A stretch of DNA of 64,000 nt from positions 33,869,945 to 33,933,944 of the forward strand of contig JAYGXS010000004.1 in assembly GCA_036362985.1 (NCBI GenBank). Direction: 5' to 3'. This DNA is from Ligula intestinalis (lineage: Eukaryota > Platyhelminthes > Cestoda > Diphyllobothriidea > Diphyllobothriidae). The notes beneath the pieces are model-generated. The model was not told where the DNA came from and ran no database searches. It worked only from the letters and a program-made list of their open reading frames with translations. Positions 13,301 to 24,992 of the stretch are shown piece after piece; position 1 is the stretch's first letter, and each line of letters begins with the position of its first letter. The position numbers and the translations under genes are program-made.

Positions 13301-16300
13301 AGATTAAACCGATTGCCGGATGCGGTGTGTGCGGTTTCTAAGATGGTCAAGAAAGCCTTAAAAACTTCTGATTCAGTATATTTGCTCCGTGTTTTGTGCA
13401 CCTCAGGTGAGACGCTGCTAGACTGTGATGCAAATTAGTACCAGACAGCTGTAGGCTTACGCCAACAATATCGCCCACACCCTCGTATTACATCAAGCGG
13501 CCTTATAATCCAGCAAAAATTGACCCTCACGTCAGAACAAACGTCCTTCGTAAGGAAAATAAACCCGTTACAGTTCCTGAGCGTACTTCGCATACGCGTT
13601 ACGAATCCGACTGTGCACGGAGTCCCGTCTGGTTAAATGTGCCAGTGATTTGACACTGTACTACAAGTTGCACCTTGGCATATGATTCGAGTCATTTTTG
13701 CAAAAAGTCGACAGTGTGGTCCAGTCGTAGGTAAAGAAACGGCGAGTAAACAGTCTACTCTTTGAAGAAGTTGACCTACTCTTTAAGTACAAAGTCAACC
13801 AAAAGGCAGAGATTGGGTTTGGTCCGCATGAAAAGTATTGTGTGTGTGTTAAAAGTTGAATGTAGAATCATGTAATGTAATGTTATTAACATTCTACTGT
13901 AACTATTTGTCCAAGATAAATGTCATGATAAGAAAATGAGTAGTTAAACAAGGGAGAAGAATGAAGTACTCAGAACTAAGACTGAGATGACCTTTTTTGA
14001 CTTTTAGCCGTTGTCGGTCAGCCTCAGGCAAGCTGAGGGTTATGGTCTCCACACGTTGAACCTGGGTTATTTGTTTATTGAGTGTCAATCAGTTGAAAGA
14101 TCACGACACCATTGTCCTGTGCATTGCAAATGCTTGCGACGGTCTCGACTGAACTACACAGCCCAAGGAAACGAAACTGTCCTCTTAGCTGATTGGTGGA
14201 GGCGCTCACACTGTAGTTATTCACCTGTGACAAAACGCATTTCATTATTAAACTCCCGGGACTTAGTAGTATTTCAGTTTTCACCAGATCTAGGAGACGG
14301 TGGGACTGCAAAGAAATCGGGCACCAGGGTTGGCCTTAATTCTAACTGAGGTTTTTATATCTGCATTTGAACGTGGTCCTTCTACAAGTTCCAGCATCAG
14401 AGTGCCTTGAAGGAGCATTCCGTACTTCCATCGTGAATATTGTGAATGTACTGGAGGACGCATGGGCATTTAAAGTAAATGCTATCATAAGCATGCGACA
14501 ATGAGCGCGATTCACCTTACCATAAAGATCGAGTTTGCATACACTTGTTGTACTCATAGAAGTGGTCTTCTTGCACCTTTTAAAGACATGACCAGCATAA
14601 AAAGGCTCTGGAGAGGGGAAAGGAGGTCCGGTATGTCTGGCATCTTGTTTGCCACTTTCAGCAATACATTCCTGTAAAAAGCAGAGAAAAGGTTAAGAGT
14701 TTAAAATTAGACGTTAAATGCGTTAGCTGAAAAACGGGACAGTGACAATAAAAAAATTTAATGCATTCGTTAGAAATTGCCTCGAGTTTTTCAATCGTTT
14801 AGCAAAGTAGGTGTGGCTTGTGGATATTGTAGTGTGATCAAACATTGATGTAGTTTAAAAGGCTACGCCCGCTTTGCATAAGTTGATGTAGGTTATCCAA
14901 TTACTTCTAGTATGATCTTCGGTGGTATACATGACTTGAGCAGTTTTTGTAGGTGATACTAATATCTTTTGACCATTCAAGACGTATAAGTTTCAGTCTA
15001 GCAATGTCGTTCACGTGCAGTCCTCAGCTGGATATGGGAACAGAAGCCGCCAATACTACATTCAGATTTCTGCTAAATTCCGGAAAAATTAGCGACAGGT
15101 TTAGGGTTAAGGTTTATGGTAAGATTAAAAAAATGTAATGTTAGCGTTAAAAATAAGGTTACTGTTAAACTTGGTGTTGGAATCAGTGTTCAAGTTAGGC
15201 TACGAGAATAGTACATCATCCTAGAATTTCATTTAAGGCTTCTTGTATTGCATCGAGGAGGGGCACTGTGTTCGAGGGTGGAATCATAGAAGCACTTTCA
15301 ACCAAGTTTTCCAAGAAGAGCAAGGAGAATTGATTTTTTAAAGGGAGTCAAGTTGCGGGAATAAACGCGTGATCGCTTAGTTAACTCCATGAGGTGACAT
15401 TAACAACACAGCCTAGGAGACTGCTCTAGGGTTATTACGACTGAGATCGGGTTTGAAAAAACCAGCTTTTTCTGATGCTCAGCGAAATGTTTTGGAAGAA
15501 CCTTTGATGCTCAAGCACGTCAGAAGTTTTGCCATGTATCTGTAACCTTTGTCCCCGAAAGAAGAAACAGTAACATTTTACCGGCCTCTTAACTATGGTG
15601 CACTCCGATGTGAGTCTGTGTGGTGTCATAGGATTCGAACTCATAGTACATCCATGACTGTTAGCTGATTAATGATAAAAAAAATAGCCGACTTATGACG
15701 TATCGAGACATTGGTAACACCCCTTCAGCGGGCGTTCGGTTCACAAATATTTTGAATTGGAACCTCGGGAGGTTTCGTTACTACTTACAATGTCCTTTTT
15801 TACTTTCAGCCCTTTAATCCTTGGGTGAGCCAGTTGTCGGTCTATTGCCCTCCATTCAATAAATCTGAACATGCTTCACAACTGCAGTATGATACCACTG
15901 GTTGCAAATATGCCATGTGTTGGTCATGAGATATGAATACGAAATCACAAACGGTATTTTGCATGTTATGGAATAACTGCCTACATGTTTTTGTTAACCG
16001 TATATCCCAGCCAGAAGCTAGCCATACTTACCACCTACGCCACCCTCAAAACCCGTGTAAATACCGTAAACATACCATTTTTGATAACATTTCGAGTCAT
16101 GAAAAGACCTTCATACGTTGTGCGCCAAAGAGTATGAAATACTAGCTCAAATTTCATGTACTTAGATGCCATTTCAATACTTATTAGCATGACACATCAT
16201 CCCAAATTGATCTGGAGTTAGTGGTCGGTCTAGGTAGCTGTGTAAACCACACTTGAAGATACACAACTAAGAAATTAATGTCAATTCTTAGGACTGTTCT

Positions 16301-19300
16301 TATATAATTGAATTGATTCTTTAATATGTTCTGTAAATTATACCTTAAAATGTTTCTTCGTATGTCTCCTGGAAAGCAATATGCCTCCTCTTTATTTTCT
16401 ACTCAGAATTTTAAGACGTTCATTTGGGTAGTCAACGATATTCCGATTAATACCTTTCTGTTTTAAATGAGGAGAATTTCTGACTTTCCAATGCAGTGTC
16501 GTAGACAGAAACCATCTAATATTTTACACGGGAAATATTTGAGCGACGATTTAAAAATAATTTTAATGTACACGCCTTTCAAAAACCCAAAACACACCTC
16601 CCTTAGGCCAAAAATATGTTAACAAATGAATTTCAACATAACGAACATGAAGCATGAATTCTCTTACCGTTCGGTAAAAGTGACGTATTGAGTTAATGCC
16701 AATAAAACAAGCAGTAACATTACTACGCGCAATTTATTCAAAGGCAACTTGCGAACGAATTTGCACCACTGACTGCAAAAGTGTACAGCCCAAGGTCAAT
16801 GGGGTTTTTTGAACGAACCAACTAGATGTATCTGTAACGGTTCAAAACGCAAGTGCTCGCATCACGAGATGTTTGGATTACTTCGGGCGATTTAAAACAG
16901 CAGGATTCAGAAAAATCTTTTTTTAGCCGCGTGAAGGGCGCTATTCACCTGAGAAGGTGCATATTGAGACTATTTTAACAGTTTTTCGCAAAATTCAGAA
17001 TGTTGATCAATTTTTTTGTTTCTTTGGTCTGGTTAGCATAAAGAATGAAAACTGATTCTGTTTCGGAAATATTTAAGTGTGAAAACAGCAAGCTTATTTT
17101 TGGGCGGAGCAATTTCAAAAGTCAAAAATTGCCTCCTAATAAGAACTCATGTTAGTTTGTTTTCGTACCCACCCGACTGCACTGGCGATTGCTCTCGTAG
17201 TTGGGCGTATAGCATTCTGATTTGTTCACGTTATTCCATGAAACTTTTGTGTATAATGACATGCTGCCTGGTACACAGGTATCGGCCAACCTACTTCCCT
17301 TCCTACTTATTCATGCTAAACTTTTATAGAATTCGGTAGACACTTTTAACATCTTTTTAAAGTCCAACATTTTGTCAGTTAAAACGTAACTGTAAGCGCA
17401 CAATTACGAGGGTTTGTGGGTACTGTAGGTATAAACAAAAGACTTGTCCGACACATCGCATGCATGCTGTAACCGAGGAGCTTTCTCCCGTAGTGGATAA
17501 GCTATCAACTGGCCCACTACCTTTCCTTTGAGTAGCTAATGTTTCAGAAAGAAGGGTTCTAAGTTTCAAAGAAAAACACTGTTGCACGAAGACCGAATCA
17601 GACGATAGGATCTTAGTTCTATCCATTCTGCCTGGCGAACTTTCGGGAAACAATCATTCAAGACTTTGGAGTAGAAGTTAATTATAAAAGCACGTGTATG
17701 GAAATCTCCTTGGGACTCTGCGTTCTGCTTTGTAATCTCAGAATCTGCTACAGCTTTTTCAACCATCATGTAAAATATCGTCGGATAATGGAAGATTTTT
17801 CGATCAGGAGTATATACCGTTTGGGGTACCTTATCTTGACTTTAGTATTGAGGCAACTTTTTTCATTCGCGTCCATAATTTCCACAGGTTTTGCCAAACT
17901 ACCTACTCTTTTTTAAGAAACCACCTGTGTTAGCAATAAAATGCTTAACCGTTCCACAACTTTCTTGTAGGTAATAAAACGAGTGACTCAGCGCATAATT
18001 TGCTCCAATCTTCGCATCACATTTGCCCTAAGGTGTAGATTTCTTTGGGAAATGACAAAGTGTGCTCACCTCATTGACAGCCAGTTAATAACGACCCTCT
18101 CCTAGTAGAATAATAAGTGCGTCAGAGTTATTATAGAATTTAATGTCACCTCTATACGTTTTTCTTCATCGTGGTGCTATACATATAATGAAATAAGGGC
18201 AAGGATTTACAGCCAGTTTGCAAAGCATAAAGAACGATCAACTGTATTACGGGAAATGCAGCATTAAGGGGTTTTATGGGCTGGAAAGAAAGGACGAGCA
18301 GTAACATGTAGACGCGAAAAATATGCAAAAGTCATTTAAGTGCGCCAATTCGGTGAACATGGTGGTGCGCAATTCGGAACTCTGACACTATGACCCTAAA
18401 ACTCCCCCATACCTTAAACTTAACCCTTACCCTAACTTCAGCTATAATTCCTGAGTCACAGATATCGTAATCCCAAAGTGGGTTTACACATTAGCTCCCG
18501 GCCGAAGTCAATCTACCTGGTTCGTTCATTGTGCGTTGTAGAGAGACCGCGACGTGCCCTTTAGGTTGTACTGGCATTCCCCTCTATTATTGGCCACTGA
18601 ACCTTCGTTGTGCGACCAGGTTTGCTAGGTATTCAATGCCTCAATTATATGTGCATACGAGGTGCCAAGTAACCAAGGCTTTTCCAATAAAATCTTCTTT
18701 AAAAGTACCGGGTGCAAACGGACTAGTCCATCACTACAGGGGAAACTCACAACCTTCTTCCCTAATTCTTGTTTTATCTCGCGCATCCGCCAGTGTTTTC
18801 GCAGTCATTGGAATTTTACGTCTGAATTAATTTACTAGTGACAGCTTAGCTCGTCCATCAGGTTGAAAGGTAAATTCATTTGTGGGTCATCAAAGCAGTC
18901 CCACTGTCTGACATGCATCTCCCTGTTTGCGACTATTTCCGCCGTGCATCAAGTTCGCGATGGGAAGGCACTTGAATGTGTACAAGCATGCCGGGGTGGG
19001 CGGTGAAGTCACCGCTGGCACTCCTACTGTCATCTTCACTTCCGATTGCAACCAATGGCAGCGCGGAGTGGCAAGCGAGCTCGCCGACCAGTGCGCAGGT
19101 GCCTCTGTCCAGACGGTAGCAGTATAAATACCTCAGGGGTTAAACGGCAGGGTTAGATCCTTGCCTAAGATTCGGAATCGTAACTGAGACATGGGAACAC
19201 TCATTGCCTGCCACGGGCCCTCCAAAGGCCTGGGATTTCGCTTTCAGGACTCCAGCTGGGCCATTGCCTTCTTCCGTGAGTTCGACTTTAATTGTTTTTT

Positions 19301-19837
19301 GGAGCTTTATAGTCCCGATCTGCATGAAGTTCATAGCTGTGGCTCGCATTTGGCTGATCAAGTTGTTGTCTACCTCTGCAGATTTAACTAATGTTTAAGG
19401 GTATTTTCGAAAGCACTTATGATTGTCATGGGTCGGGGTTAACAAAGGCAAGTTAAGCTGGTGTGGTCAGTTAAACTTTGAAGTATATATTACATGCAAT
19501 ATCCGCATGCACGTGATGCCTTTTTACGTTCGCACGCGAGAAGTCCACCAGAGAGTCGGGGGCGCGTAACATGGACTCACGCGCGAACTGAGTTGTCGTG
19601 AGACAAATTTGCGTTGCATCTGCTCATCTCTCCTCTCTCCATCCACATTCGACATGGTTCAGTAGCAAAATATGAGCATAAAGCTGCAGGTGGATTGCAA
19701 GACAATTTTTACCCAAAAAGGTCAAGGTCATGTTCACATATTGGAGATCTTTTTGAAGAGACATAGTATGTATTTAAACCCTTTGACAAAATTACTTATA
19801 AGGTGGCAAAAATTCCCAGCACAGAAATCCGAAGAGC
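10361..19837. other. Long stretch with no recognised gene
   Basis: I see no domain, RNA gene or complete mobile element in this 9.5 kb. The longest open frame (10323-10859, plus, 178 codons) has no recognisable motif. Others of about 100 codons at 13090-13401 (minus) and 14011-14349 (plus) could be repeat relics. On the minus strand, 17566-17769 reads somewhat like an exon but lacks a convincing acceptor. Degenerate telomere-like patterns occur near 15095-15200 and 18405-18445. GC-rich patches at 18520-19260 may be unrecognised repeats. Confidence 0.35.
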
Positions 19838-20075
19838 AATTGGCGAGCATGCGTATACTTTCAATAAATTCTCATCAGGCTGTGACATTTATATGAGCTG
19901 GTGGGGGGAGTAAAGTGTGAAAGGTAAAATTGGTAAATTACGTTCAATGTTACGGGCAAATTAGTCCAGGGAATAGGGGAGGACGTTGTGGGTAGTAACA
20001 AGCGGCTAATTAAACGGCAATTAGGGAGAGGGGGGAAAGGGGAAAGAGAAGGCAAGGAAAGATACCGGTAGCTAG
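19838..20075 (+). mobile_element. G-rich foldback family, single-arm copy
   Basis: The start CAATTGGCGAGCATGCGTA, the following CAATAAATTCTCAT block and the later G-rich AAATTAGTCCAGGGAATAGG segment follow the same order as the copies at 8411 and 47192. Only one arm is visible. It lies directly beside the 1-kb foldback starting at about 20147. Confidence 0.55.
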
Positions 20076-20146
20076 GTTGCCGTTGGTCATGTTGAGCTCG
20101 GAGCTTGCAGAAGGTTCTTTTGCGCACACAACTAGTTATGCAATAG

Positions 20147-21157
20147 GACCCATCGAAGAGTACAGTGTGGTAAGTGCTGCAAGCACAATTCTGAAATTTG
20201 CTAAAGACTGGTGATCATCCGCAAACCAACATTAACTAAAATCGCAATGCTGATTAATCTCTAGTCCTTTATGTCACTTCAAGATGCCGGCTTTTTAATA
20301 AGCTTCTTTTTGACCACTTAAAAGAAGTAGATTTTGTAAAAAATGTCTTCTTAAATAGTATGCATTTTTATCATGAATTTTGACTGCCTTTTTAATTCCA
20401 ATTTCGTTTATAACAAAATGCCTGAAAATATTTTTTTTATTTTAATCGTTTGGTGGGAAATTACGCCTTTTTTATATTTTCCGCTTTAACAAAGGGTATC
20501 CTACATTTTAAGAAATGTTTTTCCTTACGAGATATTTTACGGCTGTAAGGTGGTCATTCATAATACATTTTCTCCGTTAATTTACTTATGCCGCCTATAA
20601 TGTATACAGCCTAATCCATACATATTGCTTACTTTTATGAGAACTATGTGACCTCTTTCTCAAGCTGTAGGCAAAACTTTTTTTCGCTGAAGAGAGTACA
20701 CAAATTATACTATTTCGAAACCTTAAATTCAGGTGCAGCAGTTAGTAAATTTTCCAAATTATTAAGCAATTTAGCAACTTGTTAAGAACCGAGAGTTACC
20801 CCATCTCTAAGGAGACAATTTAAATAAGCTAAACTTTCCTACCAGATGAGTATATGAAAGCATATTTCCGTTCATGTTTTTTATAAAGTAAATTGGAATT
20901 AAAAAGGCAGTCAAAATTCATGATAAAAATGCATACTATTTAAGAAGGCATTTTTTTAAGAAATGTACTTCTTGTAAGTGGTTAGTATGAAGCTCATTAA
21001 AAAGCCGACATCCTGACGGGACATAAAAGACTTGAAAGTAGACTGCAAGATAATCAGTATTGCAACCCTACTTAATGTTGACTTGCGGATGATTACAATT
21101 ATTTCGCAAATTTCTGAGTTTTGCTCTCAACACTCGCCTTATTTTACTCTTCTCGTT
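20147..21157. mobile_element. 1-kb A+T-rich foldback element, copy 1
   Basis: The two ends are long imperfect inverted repeats. The left arm runs from about 20147 past 20420 and the right arm from about 20880 to 21157. Shared blocks include GATGCCGGCTTTTTAATAAGC (20284) against its complement at 21003-20985, and AAATAGTATGCATTTTTATC (20353) against its complement at 20943-20924. There is no coding frame. It is a non-autonomous DNA element of unknown parent, with a second copy at 28305-29350. Confidence 0.8.
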
Positions 21158-21792
21158 CAGAAAGTGAGCATAAAATAAAACACCGTTAAGCAATTCGACT
21201 TCCACCTCCTCTTACCTCATCATTTTGACCCTAGGCTGCACGTTCTTGAATCACGCCAAAACCACTTCCAAACTTGATTTGACGTTTTATAACTAGCTGT
21301 CTTAGCAACAAGGTACAAATATACTGCAAAGTTAATTCTGAACTTTAACTCAGCATTTAGTAACTAAGCTACAATCGTCAGGAGTTCCTTGAGAGAGAAA
21401 ATGTATTTTTCTAAATAGGTTCCTCCTTGTAAGAGCTTTTACAGTCAGTCTTATCTGTAATAAAGAGCTCTTGTGGTTTAACAGACCAGGGTAATATATC
21501 CAAAGCTTGGATTGTTTGTAGCCGTAAAAATTAAACACGCTGTAGGTTAGCATCTGGGCTGTTCTCAGCCTTCTTGCAATCCAGGTACGTTCTAATGGTT
21601 TACGAATTTGGAGGCGACATTGCTCCAGCCGCGTGACTTGTTTATCGCTCTACAGGGCAAAATTGTCCCTGTCCAGAAATGGAGGCGGAATTCTGTTTAG
21701 CAGTTAGGTACTTTTCAGATGTCTCTTTGCTGCCGACGTCTTAGCCCCGCCACGAGCCCTTTAGGTCGAGTGCTATCGACACTCGTTAAGGA

Positions 21793-22043
21793 ACACTCAC
21801 CGAACACTAACAAAACTCACTTGTCCCGCTCTGCCTCTGCCTTGGGCATCATTTCTCGGGCCTTGACAGCAGTTATAGCAGCTAGCAGTATAAGCAGATA
21901 GCATTGCCGGCAGCGGCAAGGGAGGCTGGTACAATGGTCATTTCTGGCTTATTAGGCGTTGTTAGCCATTCATACTCTGCCCCAAGTGGTGCGCCACTCG
22001 CAGCGGAGTGGGACAAGTGAGGTCTGTTAAGGGTCGGTGAATG
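21793..22043. mobile_element. Small foldback with ~42-bp inverted ends
   Basis: The left end (21793-21834) contains AAACTCACTTGTCCCGCTCT. The right end (22003-22043), read on the minus strand, contains GACCTCACTTGTCCCACTCC. The flanking CACTCACCGA and CATTCACCGA blocks also match. The ~165 bp between them is non-coding. Confidence 0.6.
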
Positions 22044-22443
22044 TTCATCAAAGATTTTCAAGGAAAGATTACAAGTTTTCCCATAATATCGCCTAACCCC
22101 AAAATTCTGTAATATGCGAGCGATAGTAATGTAGGGAGTATTTATTCTGCATCAAGCGATAGCAAAGAAAACGTTATCATTCAATCTACTAGGAACTAGT
22201 CGTTACATCAAATAAAAAGCAGGTTAACTTATACTTCCTATATATTGAAAAGAGAATACTTAGATACAACTGAAATATAGTATATTAACGGTAATGTTTA
22301 TTAAGTTTCTTAGCCTGGTTCCGTTCAGAATATCTTTTCAATGGATATGCTATATTTGCATGCGAAAAGAAGAGTTTTAGTTTTACCTTCTGTCCCGCTA
22401 AACATAATCATGGATCGTGAGATACTCTGATACCTAGAACTGT
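22044..22443. other. Non-coding A+T-rich gap
   Basis: Nothing recognised between the small foldback and the Penelope-like element. Confidence 0.4.
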
Positions 22444-22505
22444 CCTTGCATGGATGAGGAAGAAGGCAGGTCGAACACCAGATCAATTGATTTATTGTTT
22501 TGAGC

Positions 22506-22535
22506 TTTCGAACACTTACAGGTGTCCATCTTCAG
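22506..22535 (-). ncRNA. Hammerhead-like motif in the left PLE arm
   Basis: This is the inverted copy of the motif at 24901-24930: CTGAAGA, one U, a six-pair stem and GAAA. The core has CTGAAGA where an active hammerhead has CTGATGA, so activity is doubtful. Confidence 0.4.
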
Positions 22536-23289
22536 AGGTGAGAAAGCAATCATCAACGAGGATAATTATAGTGGCCAAAGGCCAATCAAGTGCCAGAAAT
22601 CGTCAGGTTATCAAGGGATTAGAAACAGCAAATGAAAAAAGGGGGTGGGGGAGGAGGTCAATTAGCTGTCACTGGGATCGGAGGGGTCAGAGGGGCAATT
22701 TTGTTGGTGTAGGCGAATTAGCTGTCCGCGGGGCTGGGGGTCATGAACAGCAATTAGTATGCCGCCTTGTCACCCGTTAGAGGGCCCTGACAACGCTGCC
22801 TCCTCTTCCAGCCGGTTCGTTGTGGTTTCCTGTTCACTTGCCATTCTTACGTTTGATTTGGCTTCGTCCCGGCTCTTTCTAACGTAGTGGCGCAATACTT
22901 TGTAGGCCGCTGACAGGTCCAGATGCCTGTTGACTGATTTGGAATCTGAGTACCATGCTTCGAGTGTCAGCCTTTCGGTTTTTGAGGTTCCTCGGCCAAC
23001 GATGGTCGCCCCTTGGAGATCAAAGTTATGGCCAGTTTCTGCGATGTGTGCCGCCAGTTGTGAGTTTGGGTCCAGCTTCTGGGCCGCTCATTTGTGCTCT
23101 TGTAGGCGGGTTTGCAGTTTGCGGCCTGTTTCCCCAACATAATTGCAGTCTCCCTCATTGCAAAGTATCTTGTAGACGACTGCAGAGGTTTCTTTAAGAG
23201 GCAGTCGGTCTTTAGGTTGCATCATCTGGCGGCGTATTGTCGCTTGAGGTCGATGGGCTATGCCCAAGCCAGCAGGTTGTAACAGTTCC

Positions 23290-24147
23290 TGGGAGTAGGC
23301 TCAACAACAACCGTGGCTACTGCCAAACAGTTCCTTGAGCGAATAAAGCATCTGAAGGTAGAACCTGATGAATCCATGGTATCCTTCGATGTTGTCTCAC
23401 TGTTCACTTCCATCCCGCAACAACTAGCAATTGATGTTGTCGGACAACTTCTATCCGAACACTACGATGACAGCGAGAAACCACTCAAGTCTGAACATCT
23501 GCTTGAACTTTTACGACATTGCCTCAAAACGAACTTCACATTTGGCGGACAAATGTATGAGCAAATTAAAGGCACTCCCAATGGGCTCCCCCTTGTCAGG
23601 CCTGATTGCTGAAGTGGTACTCCAACGGATAGAACACTTGGTCTTCACCAAGTATCAACCGAAGTTTTGGGCTCGTTATGTCGATGACACCTTCACCATT
23701 GTTAAAACATCTGACATCGAGCACCTCAAAGAGCTATTGAACTCGGTTGAGCCAAATATCCAGTTTAAGATGGAGGTGGAAACAAATGAAGAACTACCCT
23801 TCCTCAATGTCCTGGTACGCCGGTGTTCGACTGGACTACTGCAAACTACAGTATTCAGAAAGGCCACCAGCACGAATCAGGTACTCAATTTCAACAGTAA
23901 CCACCCCATGTGCCACAAACGCAGCTGCGTCGATACTCTTTTCCAAAGAGTTCAAACACACTGCAGCACACCAGCCGCCCGAAGAGCTGAACAACAACAT
24001 CTTCAGGAACTCTTCCGAGCTAATGGCTACCCAAACTAGTTTGTCAAACAAAGCAGACGCCAAGTGAACAGACGACGACTAGAACAAGAGCAGCCCGAAG
24101 TCTGGAGGGCCGTTCCCTACATAAAAGGTGTCGTCGAAACAGTCTCA
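23290..24147 (+). pseudogene. PLE reverse transcriptase (broken)
   Basis: The translated frame starts at about 23311 and shows RT motif A (MVSFDVVSLFTSIP), the motif B region (GTP.GSPLSGLI) and motif C, YVDD at 23677-23688. The order and spacing are those of Penelope-type reverse transcriptases, which copy RNA onto nicked target DNA. A single extra A near 23580 shifts the frame inside motif B. A TAG ends the second frame at 24037-24039, after which RT-like coding (VKQSRRQVNRRRLEQEQPE) continues in frame to about 24147. The 5' part of the usual PLE protein is missing, because the inverted arm lies directly upstream. It cannot make an intact enzyme as it stands. Confidence 0.88.
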
Positions 24148-24204
24148 CGACTGTGACAACCTGCTGGCTTGGGCATAGCCCATCGACCTCAAGCGACAAT
24201 ACGC

Positions 24205-24658
24205 CGCCAGATGATGCAACCTAAAGACCGACTGCCTCTTAAAGAAACCTCTGCAGTCGTCTACAAGATACTTTGCAATGAGGGAGACTGCAATTATGTT
24301 TGGGAAACAGGCCGCAAACTGCAAACCCGCCTACAAGAGCACAAATGAGCGGCCCAGAAGCTGGACCCAAACTCACAACTGGCGGCACACATCGCAGAAA
24401 CTGGCCATAACTTTGATCTCCAAGGGGCGACCATCGTTGGCCGAGGAACCTCAAAAACCGAAAGGCTGACACTCGAAGCATGGTACTCAGATTCCAAATC
24501 AGTCAACAGGCATCTGGACCTGTCAGCGGCCTACAAAGTATTGCGCCACTACGTTAGAAAGAGCCGGGACGAAGCCAAATCAAACGTAAGAATGGCAAGT
24601 GAACAGGAAACCACAACGAACCGGCTGGAAGAGGAGGCAGCGTTGTCAGGGCCCTCTA
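24205..24658 (+). pseudogene. PLE GIY-YIG endonuclease domain
   Basis: The frame reads VVYKILCNEGDCNYV.ETGRK, then LQTRLQEHK, SQLAAHIAETGHNFD, LTLEAWYSDSKSVNRHLDL and a basic tail ending near 24658. This is the GIY-YIG nuclease that PLEs carry at the C-terminus to nick DNA for priming. An in-frame TGA follows EHK at about 24347, and the same TGA is present in the left arm. In this copy the GETGR position reads WETGR; the left arm keeps G. The domain is not readable without read-through, so I call it broken. Confidence 0.85.
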
Positions 24659-24900
24659 ACGGGTGACAAGGCGGCATACTAATTGCTGTTCATGACCCCC
24701 AGCCCCGCGGACAGCTAATTCGCCTACACCAACAAAATTGCCCCTCTGACCCCTCCGATCCCAGTGACAGCTAATTGACCTCCTCCCCCACCCCCTTTTT
24801 TCATTTGCTGTTTCTAATCCCTTGATAACCTGACGATTTCTGGCATTTGATTGGCCTTTGGCCACTATAATTATCCTCGTTGATGATTGCTTTCTCACCT

Positions 24901-24930
24901 CTGAAGATGGACACCTGTAAGTGTTCGAAA
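24901..24930 (+). ncRNA. Hammerhead-like motif in the PLE 3' region
   Basis: CTGAAGA (24901-24907) is followed by a perfect six-pair stem (GGACAC with GTGTTC, counting one G-U pair) and GAAA at 24927-24930. PLE terminal repeats are known to carry hammerhead ribozymes with this layout. The A in place of U7 suggests a relic. Confidence 0.4.
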
Positions 24931-24992
24931 GCTCAAAACAATAAATCAATTGATCTGGTGTTCGACCTGCCTTTTTCCTCATCCATGCAAGT

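Larger units (their letters stand above)
22444..24992 (+). mobile_element. Penelope-like element framed by a large inverted repeat
   Basis: A plus-strand reverse transcriptase and GIY-YIG endonuclease (23290-24658) sit at the centre and right. The left end (22444-23286) is an inverted copy of the right end (24150-24992). Paired positions keep a constant sum of 47436 across the whole 843 bp, so the arms align without gaps, and the translated stretches differ at very few residues. PLEs are known for terminal repeats in mixed orientation, so this may be an integration product, or a later inverted duplication. Both arms carry the 3' untranslated region and the nuclease part. Confidence 0.9.

Noticed and set aside
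19870..19885. CTCATCAG as a possible hammerhead core
   Set aside because: It lies in the G-rich foldback family and has no GAAA or stem at the right place; the other copies differ here.
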